Origin: a virus
Length of the DNA stretch: 64,000 bases
Direction: 5' to 3' (one strand)
IMG/VR virus record: IMGVR_UViG_3300042988_001309
Span: 1-64,000 of that record
Positions 8,466 through 15,482 of the stretch are shown here, one piece after another. The notes beneath the pieces were generated by a model. That model did not search any database. It was not told the DNA's origin and was given only the letters and a program-made list of their open reading frames with translations. The stretch's first letter is position 1, and the number at the start of each line of letters is the position of its first letter. The translations under genes were made by a program, and so were the position numbers.

Positions 8466-9149
8466 ATGTGGCGCCTGTTCACCTTGTCGCTGGCACTCCT
8501 CGCGTCGGCCACGCTGGCGCTCACAACCTGCGACGATCCCACCCTGACGGTCCGAACGACCGAGGCCTTCGCTGCGCCCGCCCTCATGGCGGACCCAGCC
8601 CCAACCACCACCCCTGCAACCACCCCACCACCGGCCCAGCCCATGTCGGCTCCGGTGGTGGGGGCCGCAGTCCCCGCCGAGGTCGAGGCGTACCTCCGGG
8701 CCTTGGCGGCCGCCAACGACCCCTGCCCGGAGCCCAACCCTGGCCCCGACGGCAAGTTCAGCCCCTCGCTCCCCTTCGACGCGGCCGTCATCGAGGCGTG
8801 CGTCCGCGACGTGTGGCCCGACGAGCTGGAGGGCCGAGCCCTCGCCATCGTGTTCGGCGAGGCCGACGGCTACACCAGCCGCCGGTTCAAGACCGGGCTG
8901 TGTCGTGAGTCGTGGGGCAACCCCAACGCCATCGGCCCCAAGAAAGAGCTGGGCGTGTTCCAGCTCCACCCCCAGCACTTCGGCCGCAAGGGGTTCGCCA
9001 CCAAGCTCGGCTACGTCAAGGCCGACGCCTACGACCCTCGCATCAACGCCGAGCTGGCCTACTACCTCTACCTCCACTCGGGCAACGGTCGCTCGGGCGG
9101 GTGGTTCCAGTGGACCTGCGCCAACCGGAGCTGGCCCAAGCGCGGGTAG
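8466..9149 (+). CDS. Secreted lysozyme/transglycosylase-like protein
   Basis: 227 residues. The N-terminus is a signal peptide (MWR then a hydrophobic run to about residue 25). A Pro/Thr/Ala-rich linker (~35-70) follows, then a C-terminal domain of ~110 residues. That domain has FGEADGY, ESWGNPNAIGPKKELGVFQL, DPRINAELAYYLYL and a final GGWFQWTCAN. This E...GxxQ...N..A order with a terminal W-x-C resembles the lysozyme-like SLT domains of actinobacterial resuscitation and phage proteins. The candidate catalytic acid is the Glu in FGEADGY or in RESWG. Position after the recombination gene and before the repressor would fit a lysis or lysogenic-conversion function. Confidence 0.55.
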   Translation: MWRLFTLSLALLASATLALTTCDDPTLTVRTTEAFAAPALMADPAPTTTPATTPPPAQPMSAPVVGAAVPAEVEAYLRALAAANDPCPEPNPGPDGKFSPSLPFDAAVIEACVRDVWPDELEGRALAIVFGEADGYTSRRFKTGLCRESWGNPNAIGPKKELGVFQLHPQHFGRKGFATKLGYVKADAYDPRINAELAYYLYLHSGNGRSGGWFQWTCANRSWPKRG

Positions 9150-9222
9150 CGATACCAGTCAAGATGTCCATTATCAGTCCAGATAGTAAAGATTGCCTCC
9201 ATGTCAACAATCCACACTTGTG

Positions 9223-9237
9223 ACCAGTTACGCTGGT
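9223..9237 (+). promoter_or_regulatory. Perfect ACCAG-N5-CTGGT operator upstream of the repressor gene
   Basis: ACCAGTTACGCTGGT is a perfect gapped palindrome 58 nt before the XRE repressor gene at 9296. The same half-sites and spacing recur perfectly at 12096 and 12460, both at promoters of the lysogeny/early region. The 146-nt gap also contains a less GC-rich stretch (9160-9215) that probably holds the repressor promoter, though no clean -35/-10 pair is visible. Confidence 0.6.
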
Positions 9238-9295
9238 TTGACAGGGGGAGGCCGCCCGAGGATCGCCCCCACCCCCGCTGGATGGAGCAACAGTC

Positions 9296-9676
9296 ATGGC
9301 CAAGAAGAACCCCTCGGCGCCGACGGCAGAGACCCGGCGCCGCGACTTCGGCAGGGCGGTGCAAGAGGCTCGCGCCGAGCGCGAGTGGAGCCAGGAGTAT
9401 CTGGGCAACCAGGTCGGCGCATCCCAGGCCGCGGTGGCCGCATGGGAGAAGGCCGTCAATGTGCCCGACCCCGAGACGGTGTTCCGGCTGGAGCGCACGC
9501 TCGGCCTGAGGGCCGGGGAGCTGAGCATCCACCTCGGCTTCCTGCCGCTCAACGCCCGCGATGTGAAGATCCCCAAGGCGGATGTCGTGGAGTCGATCCT
9601 GCGCGACCCCCGCCTTGGGGATGTCGAGCGCCGGGCGCTACTCGCCGCCTACCGCTCGCTCGCAAAGGGCGACTGA
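9296..9676 (+). CDS. XRE-family transcriptional regulator (candidate immunity repressor)
   Basis: 126 residues. Residues ~14-75 form a helix-turn-helix of the XRE/Cro-CI type (FGRAVQEARAEREWSQEYLG, then VGASQAAVAAWEKAVNVPDP). The C-terminal ~50 residues are helical and lack the Ser-Lys protease domain of LexA/CI, so RecA-type self-cleavage is not expected. It lies 327 nt upstream of the integrase, with a perfect palindromic operator in its leader, which suggests autoregulation. GGAG sits about 10 nt before ATG. The alternative candidate for the repressor is the smaller XRE protein at 12178. Confidence 0.7.
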   Translation: MAKKNPSAPTAETRRRDFGRAVQEARAEREWSQEYLGNQVGASQAAVAAWEKAVNVPDPETVFRLERTLGLRAGELSIHLGFLPLNARDVKIPKADVVESILRDPRLGDVERRALLAAYRSLAKGD

Positions 9677-9847
9677 GCCGATCATCTCGGCCGCCGCCCG
9701 CAACACTTTCGACCCACGGGGGGCGAGCCCCTCGTTGGTCTCCCATGCCGCCTTGGCCACCGAGGCGCAGACCAACAGCCTCTGCGCCTCGGTGATCAAT
9801 GCCCGCACTTCACCGCCCGCACCGAACACACCTGCGTGCATCCTCAT
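9638..9847 (-). CDS. Small leftward hypothetical protein between repressor and integrase
   Basis: 69 residues on the minus strand, overlapping the 3' end of the repressor gene by 39 nt in convergent orientation. A strong ribosome site (AAGGGAAAGG on its own strand) lies 2-3 nt from ATG, and a TAATACT-like -10 lies about 60 nt upstream. The protein (AGVFGAGGEVRALITEAQRL core) is small and helical, with no recognised motif. The convergent overlap could allow antisense control of the repressor mRNA. It may still be a chance frame. Confidence 0.4.
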   Translation of the reverse strand: MRMHAGVFGAGGEVRALITEAQRLLVCASVAKAAWETNEGLAPRGSKVLRAAAEMIGSVALCERAVGGE

Positions 9848-9950
9848 TGCCTTTCCCTTGTGTTGCCGCCCCTAGGCCACAGGGCCTCCGCCATCAGTAT
9901 TAATCACACGCCAGGATGATTTCCAGGGGTATTAGGCAGATGTCCGTGGC

Positions 9951-9982
9951 TAGGGTCTCTGACCATGACCAGAGTGACTTGT
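9951..9982 (+). promoter_or_regulatory. Probable integrase promoter region with one-mismatch operator
   Basis: TAGGGT (9951-9956) is a TANNNT-type -10. ACCAGAGTGACTTGT (9968-9982) matches ACCAG-N5-CTGGT with one mismatch, just downstream of the predicted start point. A 16-codon frame from ATG at 9965 (MTRVTCGHRGCEQWPL) ends inside the integrase start region and could act as a coupled leader peptide. Confidence 0.4.
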
Positions 9983-10002
9983 GGCCACCGGGGGTGTGAG
10001 CA

Positions 10003-11115
10003 ATGGCCGTTGTGAAGCGCTCGGGCCGTTGGCAGGCCAGCTACCGAGGCCCTGATGGCCGGGAGCGCACCAAGACCTTCGACCTGCGCTCCGACGCCGA
10101 CCGCTGGGTCCGGGACCAACGCACTGCGCTCGACACCGGGACCTGGATCGACCCGTCATCGGCCAAGGTCACCTTCGGCGAGTTCGTCGAGACCTGGAAG
10201 GCCAGCCAGGTCTGGCGCGATGGGACCAGGGCCCTGGTCGACATGCACTTCAAGAACCACGTCCTGCCCACCTGGGAACACCGCCCCATCGGCTCGATCC
10301 GCCCGAGCGAGGCCCAGGCCTGGGTCAAGGGGCTGTCGACCAAGCTCGCCCCGAGCACGATCGAGGTGGTCGTGTCCTACGTGGGTCAGGCGTTCCGGGC
10401 CGCCATCGACGACCGGCTCATCGCCACCAGCCCGCTCACCAGGGTCAAGCTCCCCAAGCGGGAGCACCACGACATCGTGATCCTCACCGCCGCCCAGGTC
10501 GCCGCCATGGCCGCCCGCATCGACGAGCGCTACCGGGCCGTCATCGTCCTGGCCGCCGGGACCGGGATGCGCCAGGGCGAGCTGCTCGGGCTCACCATCG
10601 ACCGGGTCGACTGGCTGCGCAAGACGGTCCGCATCGACCGCCAGCTCTCCTCGGTGAAGGGCCACACGCCCGTCCTGGCCCCACCCAAGACCGCCAGGAG
10701 CGTGCGGACCATCCCAGTGGGCGACGTGGTGATCGAGGCGCTCAGCGCCCACCTGGCGGCCTTCCCGGCCGGAATCGAGGGGCTCATCTTCACCGGGAAG
10801 CGGGGCGACCCGATCCGGCGCTCGACATGGGGGCTCGCCTGGGACGCCCCAGCGCGCGCGATCGGGCTCCCCAAGGGGGTCGGCATCCACTGCCTGCGCC
10901 ACACCCACGCCAGCTTCCTGATCTCGGCCGGGTGCTCGGTCAAGGTGGTCCAGGAGCGCCTCGGCCACGCCACCGCGGCAGAGACCCTCGACACCTACTC
11001 GCACCTGTGGCCCGACGACGACGACCGGAGCCGCCAGGCTGTGGATAACGTCCTCGCCCCGATTCTCGGCCGCGGATCTCGCGGACAAGCCGCGGACAAG
11101 GCTGTGGACTGCTGA
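10003..11115 (+). CDS. int: Tyrosine site-specific integrase
   Basis: 370 residues. The N-terminal arm-binding domain (~1-60, KRSGRWQASYRGPDGRERTK) is followed by a SAM-like core-binding domain (~60-155) and a catalytic domain. Catalytic residues visible are R190 (GMRQGEL), H296-x2-R299 (HCLRHTH), H322 (RLGHA) and nucleophile Y332 (TLDTYSHL). The length and layout fit serine-free lambda/L5-type integrases. It would catalyse attP x attB recombination for lysogeny. GGGGGTG precedes ATG by about 6 nt. The 3' end carries a repeat copied about 200 bp downstream, and the excisionase-like gene lies 0.8 kb away on the opposite strand. Confidence 0.93.
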   Translation: MAVVKRSGRWQASYRGPDGRERTKTFDLRSDADRWVRDQRTALDTGTWIDPSSAKVTFGEFVETWKASQVWRDGTRALVDMHFKNHVLPTWEHRPIGSIRPSEAQAWVKGLSTKLAPSTIEVVVSYVGQAFRAAIDDRLIATSPLTRVKLPKREHHDIVILTAAQVAAMAARIDERYRAVIVLAAGTGMRQGELLGLTIDRVDWLRKTVRIDRQLSSVKGHTPVLAPPKTARSVRTIPVGDVVIEALSAHLAAFPAGIEGLIFTGKRGDPIRRSTWGLAWDAPARAIGLPKGVGIHCLRHTHASFLISAGCSVKVVQERLGHATAAETLDTYSHLWPDDDDRSRQAVDNVLAPILGRGSRGQAADKAVDC

Positions 11116-11327
11116 GGTGTTTGCCCTGGTCAGAGGCACAAATGACGGTGAGTCGGTCTGTAGGCGGGAGACAGTCCCCGGGGTTTCGGTCAACTGGGAT
11201 TACAAGTAGCGCACGTACCCTGACCTGGGGAAATGGCGGTTCCTGTCGGATCGTGTCGGATCGTGTCGGAAACCGTCCCGCGGACAAGCCGCGGACATAC
11301 AGCGTACAAACGCCCCTGTGGATAACG
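11080..11327 (+). repeat. Direct-repeat cluster at the integrase 3' end (candidate attP arms)
   Basis: CGCGGACAAGCCGCGGACA occurs at 11080-11098 and again at 11279-11297. CTGTGGATAACG occurs at 11039-11050 and 11316-11327. Between them lie three tandem 10-bp units ending TGTCGGA (11241-11270) and a weak GGTCAA-type element (11188). Paired arm repeats around a ~200-bp core next to int are the usual form of attP. The core crossover sequence cannot be picked out without the host attB. Confidence 0.5.
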
Positions 11328-11329
11328 CC

Positions 11330-11710
11330 TCATTGACGAACGGCCGTGCGCACGAAGTGATACCCATCGGCCATCACGTCGCCCACCTTGGCCGTGCGGC
11401 TACACCGGACCTGATCCCCGCTGGGGTCGACCCCGCGGAGCACGACCATCACGAACGACCGGGCCCACTCCTCGCCGCCGATGAGGGGCTCCTCGGGGAG
11501 GCGGACCGGGATGCCGTCATGGTCCTGGAGCTTCCACATCCCCGGCCCGACGACTCGCAAGGCGTCCATGCCGAACAGCACCTCGACCTCGGTCGGTCGG
11601 GTGGCGGTGTTCCGGTGGGCCATCATCCGCCGGAGGTCGCCGATGACGTACCGGAGCCAGGCGTTCCAGTAGTGCCCCTCGTTCCCCATCATCGACGGCG
11701 GGAGCCTCAT
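11330..11710 (-). CDS. Hypothetical leftward protein of the lysogeny region
   Basis: 126 residues, starting at ATG 11710, which overlaps the TGA of the gene upstream (ATGA on the minus strand). The protein (MGNEGHYWNAWLRYVIGDLR, then MDALRVVGPGMWKLQDHDG) has no motif that I recognise. The longer upstream-open frame to 11926 is not used, because the real upstream gene occupies another frame there. It is the last gene of a three-gene leftward operon with an excisionase-like gene first. Confidence 0.6.
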   Translation of the reverse strand: MRLPPSMMGNEGHYWNAWLRYVIGDLRRMMAHRNTATRPTEVEVLFGMDALRVVGPGMWKLQDHDGIPVRLPEEPLIGGEEWARSFVMVVLRGVDPSGDQVRCSRTAKVGDVMADGYHFVRTAVRQ

Positions 11711-11886
11711 GGCCTGATGCCCTGGGGCTCGGCCCACTGGCCGTTGGTCGGGCAGATGGGGCACCACAGCTCGTCGTCCGGCCCGAGCACGCGCGGACAC
11801 CCGCACGCCGGGCACGCCAGCCGCCGGGTGACCTCGGCCCGGATGTCGTCGATGATCATGCGCTCGACGCCGCTGGTGTCGCTCAC
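11707..11886 (-). CDS. Small zinc-ribbon protein
   Basis: 59 residues from GTG 11886, which overlaps the stop of the excisionase-like gene (GTGA). Cysteines in ACPACGCP and WCPICP form a CxxCxC...CxxC zinc-ribbon pattern. The rest is short and charged. The stop overlaps the ATG of the next gene, so the three leftward genes are translationally coupled. It may bind DNA, RNA or a protein partner; the sequence does not say which. Confidence 0.65.
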   Translation of the reverse strand: MSDTSGVERMIIDDIRAEVTRRLACPACGCPRVLGPDDELWCPICPTNGQWAEPQGIRP

Positions 11887-12083
11887 GAAGGCGTCCCGAG
11901 CTTGAGCATGGCGGGCTCGATGGCATCGACGTGGACCCGCCGGGCCCGGCCGATGGAGATCGACTCGATCACGCCGTCATGGACCCAGCGCTCGACCGTG
12001 CGCCGCGAGACGCTGAACGTCTCGGCGACCTCGTCGAGGGTGAGGTACGTGCGCTGGCTGGGAGGGTGCCGGAAGCTCCGCAT
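11883..12083 (-). CDS. Excisionase-like MerR/helix_turn_helix_17 DNA-binding protein
   Basis: 66 residues from ATG 12083. YLTLDEVAETFSVSRRTVER then WVHDGVIESISIGRARRVHV is the winged-helix pattern of excisionase/MerR-type DNA-binding proteins (AlpA/Xis superfamily). It is divergent from the XRE gene at 12178. Its -10 box (TAGAGT, 12091-12096 on the minus strand) lies 7 nt before ATG, so the mRNA should be leaderless. A perfect ACCAG-N5-CTGGT operator overlaps that -10. It probably controls excision or early promoters together with int. Confidence 0.7.
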   Translation of the reverse strand: MRSFRHPPSQRTYLTLDEVAETFSVSRRTVERWVHDGVIESISIGRARRVHVDAIEPAMLKLGTPS

Positions 12084-12177
12084 GGCGGTGACTCTACCAG
12101 GGTCACTGGTGAAGCGCAGAGGATCGAGGGTCCAACCGTCCGCACCCGTGCCACTGGTGTCGCATACACTGTCACCC
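12084..12177. promoter_or_regulatory. Divergent promoter region with operator (lysogeny switch)
   Basis: This 94-bp gap drives the excisionase-like gene leftward and the Cro-like gene rightward. The leftward -10 is TAGAGT (12096-12091) and the rightward -10 is TACACT (12165-12170). Each is 7 nt from its start codon, and neither gene has a Shine-Dalgarno, so both transcripts appear leaderless. ACCAGGGTCACTGGT (12096-12110) is a perfect operator abutting the leftward -10. A second half site (CACTGGTG, 12152) lies upstream of the rightward -10. Neither -35 is close to consensus. Confidence 0.6.
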
Positions 12178-12405
12178 ATGCCCGCAAAGGTCACGCCCCG
12201 CCGCCCGCTCGGGCGCATCATCCGCGACTCCCGCTCGGCCTCGGGCCTGAGCCAGGCCGAGCTGGCCACCAAGCTCGGTGTCGGCCAGCAGGCGGTGAGC
12301 CAGTGGGAGACGGGCGCCACCATGCCCTCGCTCAAGAACCTGGTCGCCATGAGCCGGGTGCTCGACGTGGAGATCGACTACTTCACCGACGCCGTTCCCG
12401 CCTGA
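12178..12405 (+). CDS. Small XRE-family regulator (Cro-like)
   Basis: 75 residues, almost entirely one helix-turn-helix (GRIIRDSRSASGLSQAELAT, then LGVGQQAVSQWETGATMPSL). This is the size of Cro or of a minimal repressor. It is divergent from the excisionase-like gene and shares its operator region. There is no ribosome site, and TACACT lies 7 nt upstream of ATG. It probably competes with the larger XRE protein (9296) for the ACCAG-N5-CTGGT sites. Confidence 0.7.
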   Translation: MPAKVTPRRPLGRIIRDSRSASGLSQAELATKLGVGQQAVSQWETGATMPSLKNLVAMSRVLDVEIDYFTDAVPA

Positions 12406-12418
12406 TCGACAAGGGTGG

Positions 12419-12474
12419 TTGACAAACACACGCGAAGGGCTAGATTCTCGACAGGGCCAACCAGAGGCTCTGGT
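12419..12474 (+). promoter_or_regulatory. Strong early promoter with perfect operator
   Basis: TTGACA (12419-12424), a 16-bp spacer and TAGATT (12441-12446) make the best sigma-70-type promoter in the window. ACCAGAGGCTCTGGT (12460-12474), a perfect 15-bp palindrome, lies 13 bp below the -10, where a bound repressor would block transcription. CGACAAGGGTGGTTGACA over the -35 also resembles the GGTCAAG-N4-CTTGACC element. It drives the Gam/replication genes. Confidence 0.75.
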
Positions 12475-12493
12475 AAAGAGAGGATGACCGACC

Positions 12494-13102
12494 GTGACCA
12501 TGACCGAGGAGACCCCAACGTGGGGCGTCGACCCGCTCGATGAGCTGGAGGAGTTCGCCTACGGCGACGACCGCGAGCCCGACGCCCAGCTCCCCACCAG
12601 CGCCATCGAGGCCAACGAGCTGCTCGGGCGGCGCAACCGCCTGGAGCGCAAGATGGCCGAGGACAAGGCCGTGGCCGAGGCGATGATCGCCAAGGCCCGC
12701 GAGTGGCTGACCGACCGGCTGACCGTGCGCGCCAACCAGATCGAGCGGGTCGACTGGGCCCTCAAGGGCTGGCACCGTGCGGTGCTGGACGAGGACCCGA
12801 GCCAGCTCACCATCAAGCTCCCCAACGGCGAGCTGACCGCCCGCAAGATCAGTGACGAGTGGGTCTACGACGAGGAGCCCTTCAAGGCCTGGGCCGAGGC
12901 GAACAACCACAAGGCCATGCTCCGGGTCACCACCGAGGTGGCCAAGACCGAGGCCAAGAAACGACTGGTGATCGGCACCGGCACGGTCGACAACACCACC
13001 CGCGTCGAGCGGTGCAAGGTCATGTGCGACGACGAGGTGGTCCCCGGGGTGGAGGTCGTGCGCCATCTCGACCGGAAGTTCAACGTCAAGGGCACGGCGT
13101 AG
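12494..13102 (+). CDS. Gam-like host-nuclease inhibitor / DNA-end-binding protein
   Basis: 202 residues, GTG start (12494) after AGAGG; an ATG two codons later is an alternative. After an acidic head, residues ~38-90 form the long antiparallel helices of the Mu Gam-like family (ANELLGRRNRLERKMAEDKA... then W-LTDRL...NQIERVDWAL). A beta segment with KLPNGELTARK and a C-terminal wing follow. Gam proteins bind DNA ends and shield them from RecBCD-type exonucleases. It is the first gene after the strong regulated promoter and is followed by a terminator, so it is made early and in quantity. Confidence 0.65.
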   Translation: MTMTEETPTWGVDPLDELEEFAYGDDREPDAQLPTSAIEANELLGRRNRLERKMAEDKAVAEAMIAKAREWLTDRLTVRANQIERVDWALKGWHRAVLDEDPSQLTIKLPNGELTARKISDEWVYDEEPFKAWAEANNHKAMLRVTTEVAKTEAKKRLVIGTGTVDNTTRVERCKVMCDDEVVPGVEVVRHLDRKFNVKGTA

Positions 13103-13121
13103 AGTCGCGCTCCCTGGAAAT

Positions 13122-13153
13122 GCAAGAGCCGGGCCCCGAGACCCGGCTCTTGC
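13122..13153 (+). terminator. Hairpin terminator after the Gam-like gene
   Basis: GCAAGAGCCGGG (13122-13133) pairs perfectly with CCCGGCTCTTGC (13142-13153) around an 8-nt loop. No run of T follows, which is common for GC-rich actinobacterial terminators. It separates the Gam-like gene from the replication genes. Confidence 0.75.
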
Positions 13154-13193
13154 CCCACTTCCCAATGGATGCCAAACCCGGAGGTACTGACCA

Positions 13194-13241
13194 GTGCATT
13201 GTATCAGGACAACCGAGATGAACCAGCGGTGCGACTCATGA
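13194..13241 (+). CDS. Possible 15-codon leader peptide coupled to the replication gene
   Basis: GTG 13194 follows GGAGG (13180-13184) by 9 nt and opens a 15-codon frame (VHCIRTTEMNQRCDS). Its TGA overlaps the ATG at 13238 as ATGA. The only good ribosome site in the region serves this frame and not the long one, so re-initiation would start the winged-helix gene. A GGACAACCGAGATGAACC element (13207-13224, an imperfect copy of the dispersed palindrome) lies inside it. Confidence 0.35.
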   Translation: MHCIRTTEMNQRCDS

Positions 13242-14137
13242 GCATGAAGTTCATGAACTGGGTCTGGGACCACTCGCCCTACGAGGGCACGATGCTGGTC
13301 GTACATCTCGCTCTGGCCGACTGGTGCAACGACGACGGCCTGTCCCTGTACCCCAAGGTGAAGCAGATCGCCCTCAAGGCGCGCTGCACCGAGCGACGTG
13401 CTCAGCAGGTCCTCGCGCAGATGATCGAGGACGGGTTCCTGGTCCGCACCGCGTCCGGCGGCGGCCGGGGGAGGCCTGCCCAGTTCCGGCTCCTACGCCC
13501 GGAAACCCTGCAACAGGTTTCAGTGAAACCAGAAACGGTGAAGCCGGTTTCGGTGAAACCTGAGGCCGTAAAGGGTGAAATCCAGAGTCACGAAAGGGTG
13601 AAATCCAGCGCAGATACCTATATCCCTAATAAGGAACCATCAGTAGAACCACCATGTCCCTCGCCGACGGCTGCGCCATCAGCGGCGCCGATGATGCCAG
13701 AGGTGTCTGATGATGCCCGACGACTGGCCGACCTCATGGCCGACCTCATCGCCTCCCGCGACGGGGCGAAACGCCCGACGGTCACCCGGTCCTGGCTCAC
13801 GGCGATGGACCGCCTCATCCGCCTCGATGGCCGCGCTCCCGACCAGATCGAGCGCACGCTTCGCTGGCTCGACGCCGCCGCCGATCCGGTGAGCGAGTTC
13901 TGGCGACCCAACGTCCGATCCCCCGAGAAGCTCCGCGAGCGCTGGGACCAGATGCGCGAGCAACACGCCAGCCGACGGGCCGCCTCGCCCGCCAAGGCGA
14001 CCGGCGCGATGTCGGCACTGGAGGCCGCCGCGGAGCGCATGAGCGCCGGGACCATCCGGCCGCTGTTCGGCAACCAACCCACCCCCAATGACCCCACGAT
14101 CGTCGATGCCGAGTCGTGGGAGGAAGGCCCGGCATGA
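13238..14137 (+). CDS. Winged-helix replication-initiation (replisome organiser-like) protein
   Basis: 299 residues from ATG 13238. The opening (MKFMNWVWDHSPYEGTMLVV, LALADWCNDDG) followed by KVKQIALKARCTERRAQQVL and an FLVR strand is the usual winged-helix N-terminus of phage replication-initiator/helix-turn-helix proteins. A linker with four VKPE/VKP repeats (~105-125) follows, then a Ser/Pro-rich stretch and a C-terminal helical domain (~165-250). The frame is open back to 13169, but no ribosome site supports that start. The stop overlaps the ATG of the next gene, a partner in helicase recruitment. Confidence 0.6.
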   Translation: MSMKFMNWVWDHSPYEGTMLVVHLALADWCNDDGLSLYPKVKQIALKARCTERRAQQVLAQMIEDGFLVRTASGGGRGRPAQFRLLRPETLQQVSVKPETVKPVSVKPEAVKGEIQSHERVKSSADTYIPNKEPSVEPPCPSPTAAPSAAPMMPEVSDDARRLADLMADLIASRDGAKRPTVTRSWLTAMDRLIRLDGRAPDQIERTLRWLDAAADPVSEFWRPNVRSPEKLRERWDQMREQHASRRAASPAKATGAMSALEAAAERMSAGTIRPLFGNQPTPNDPTIVDAESWEEGPA

Positions 14138-14766
14138 GCCCCACCGAGATCCTGTCCGTCATGAAGCTGGTCAAGGCGACCTGGCCCAACTGGCGAGCCC
14201 CAGCCGACCCCGACGCCGCCGACGCTGCCCTCCAGGCCTGGAGCGCGCTGGTCGGCGACCTGCCCCTCGACGCCGTGGTTGCGTCGATCCTCGCCTACGC
14301 CGCCGAGGGCCATGAGTTCCCGCCTCCGGTCGGCGTCATCCGCAAGCGGGTGATCGAGGCGGCCGAGCGCTCGTCGGGCTCGATGGCCCCGACGGTGGAC
14401 CAGGCCTGGGAGGAGATCCGCATGTGCATCCGCTCGCACGGCATGTACCGGGTCCCCGGGCAGGACTTCGGCTTCTCGCACCCCGCCATCGCCGACGTGG
14501 TCCGCTCGATGGGCTGGCAGGAGCTGTGCATCAGCGAGAACTTCGACGTGGTCGACCGGGCTCACTTCCAGAAGCTCTACCCGAACGCCGTGGCCCGTCA
14601 TGCCGCCGACCCCCGGCCGCCCGAGGTCGCCGCCATCCTCGACACCTTGGCCGAGCGGTTCAAGCTCCCCGAACTGGACGGCCCCGTGCGTCGCCAGGAG
14701 GCGCTGCCGCCTTCCCCGCCCCGACCCACTACCCCCACCACCTACGGGCCTCTCCGGCTCGTTTAG
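14134..14766 (+). CDS. Putative helicase loader / replisome accessory protein
   Basis: 210 residues from ATG 14134 (ATGA overlap with the initiator gene). The N-terminal half (TEILSVMKLVKATWPNWRAP, then a short helical domain ending FPPPVGVIRKRVIEAA) resembles the small helical domain of phage loader or replisome-organiser proteins that precede or replace DnaC-type loaders. No Walker motif is present, so it is not an AAA+ loader. A C-terminal Pro-rich tail follows. The function is inferred from the domain pattern and its coupling to the winged-helix protein. Confidence 0.45.
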   Translation: MSPTEILSVMKLVKATWPNWRAPADPDAADAALQAWSALVGDLPLDAVVASILAYAAEGHEFPPPVGVIRKRVIEAAERSSGSMAPTVDQAWEEIRMCIRSHGMYRVPGQDFGFSHPAIADVVRSMGWQELCISENFDVVDRAHFQKLYPNAVARHAADPRPPEVAAILDTLAERFKLPELDGPVRRQEALPPSPPRPTTPTTYGPLRLV

Positions 14767-14793
14767 CGCCAACCCATACCAGAGCAACTGATC

Positions 14794-14799
14794 TAGACT
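14794..14799 (+). promoter_or_regulatory. -10 box and operator-like site before gene 14810
   Basis: TAGACT (14794-14799) lies 10 nt before ATG. ACCAGAGCAACTGAT (14778-14792, one mismatch to ACCAG-N5-CTGGT) abuts it. GGAGG (14801-14805) falls between the -10 and ATG, so the predicted transcript would keep little or none of it. Confidence 0.4.
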
Positions 14800-14809
14800 C
14801 GGAGGACAG

Positions 14810-15193
14810 ATGAACGACCAACTCGACCTCTTTGCCGGGCCCACCGTGGCACCGGAGCCCAAGACCCTGGCCACTGCGCGCCGGGAGCGGGACGAGGCCG
14901 TCACGCGCATCGCCGACAAGGCCGCCCCGGCCTGGCGTGCGTACATGATCAAGACGGTGACCGCCATCGGCAAGCGCCGGGGCACGTTCACCACCGACGA
15001 CGTGTGGGACGTGGTCGACGCCGACCCGAACGCCCCGATGGTCCACGACCGCCGGGCGCTCGGGCCACTGATGCTCGGCCTGTCTCGCGAGGGCGTCGTC
15101 GAGCGCATCGGCTACGTGCAGTCGAGGCGCCGCCATGCAACACCCATCCCTGTCTGGGCTTGGGCCACCAACGATCAGCGGAGGACCGCATGA
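14810..15193 (+). CDS. Hypothetical winged-helix-like protein
   Basis: 127 residues. After an MNDQLDLFAGP start, the core has a helical segment (ATARRERDEAVTRIADKAAP) and a winged-helix-like block (RGTFTTDDVWDVVD, RRALGPLMLGLSREGVVERI, then GYVQSRRRHATPIPVW). This block recurs in actinophage early regions as a small protein of unknown role. The stop overlaps the next ATG (ATGA). Confidence 0.5.
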   Translation: MNDQLDLFAGPTVAPEPKTLATARRERDEAVTRIADKAAPAWRAYMIKTVTAIGKRRGTFTTDDVWDVVDADPNAPMVHDRRALGPLMLGLSREGVVERIGYVQSRRRHATPIPVWAWATNDQRRTA

Positions 15194-15477
15194 CGACCAT
15201 GACGACCACGATCGAGGCCGAGCTGGAACGCCTGTCGGCCATCGCCGATCCGATCGAGCGGGCGCGGGAGCTGGGCAAGCTCATCCCCACGTCCGAGGAC
15301 CTGCTCCGCCAGGTCCGCCTCGCTCGCGCTGCCGCGGTGGCCGAGGCCAACGTCGAGCACGGGCTGAGCTACCCGCGCATCGCGGAAGCCCTCGACATCA
15401 ACGAGTCCAACATCCAGCACCTCATCCAAACCGCTGGCGTCCGGCGTCGTGTCGGCCGCCCCCCTCGGAAGGGATAA
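15190..15477 (+). CDS. Small helix-turn-helix protein
   Basis: 95 residues from ATG 15190, coupled to the gene before. Residues ~60-85 (VEHGLSYPRIAEALDINESN, then IQHLIQTAGV) form a helix-turn-helix, and a basic tail (RRRVGRPPRKG) with an AT-hook-like GRPPR follows. It is a likely DNA-binding regulator. The upstream-open frame to 15004 is only a shadow of the previous gene. Confidence 0.55.
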   Translation: MTTMTTTIEAELERLSAIADPIERARELGKLIPTSEDLLRQVRLARAAAVAEANVEHGLSYPRIAEALDINESNIQHLIQTAGVRRRVGRPPRKG

Positions 15478-15482
15478 CGACC

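Noticed and set aside
8500-8545. Lipobox in the lysozyme-like protein
   Set aside because: LTTC lacks the small residue expected before Cys; an ordinary signal peptide fits better.
9904-10119. Minus-strand frame over the integrase promoter
   Set aside because: No ribosome site, overlaps the int promoter and its N-terminus, and lacks a coding-type third-position pattern.
13169-13237. Earlier start (ATG 13169) for the winged-helix replication gene
   Set aside because: No ribosome site, overlaps the terminator region, and the conserved N-terminus begins at 13238.
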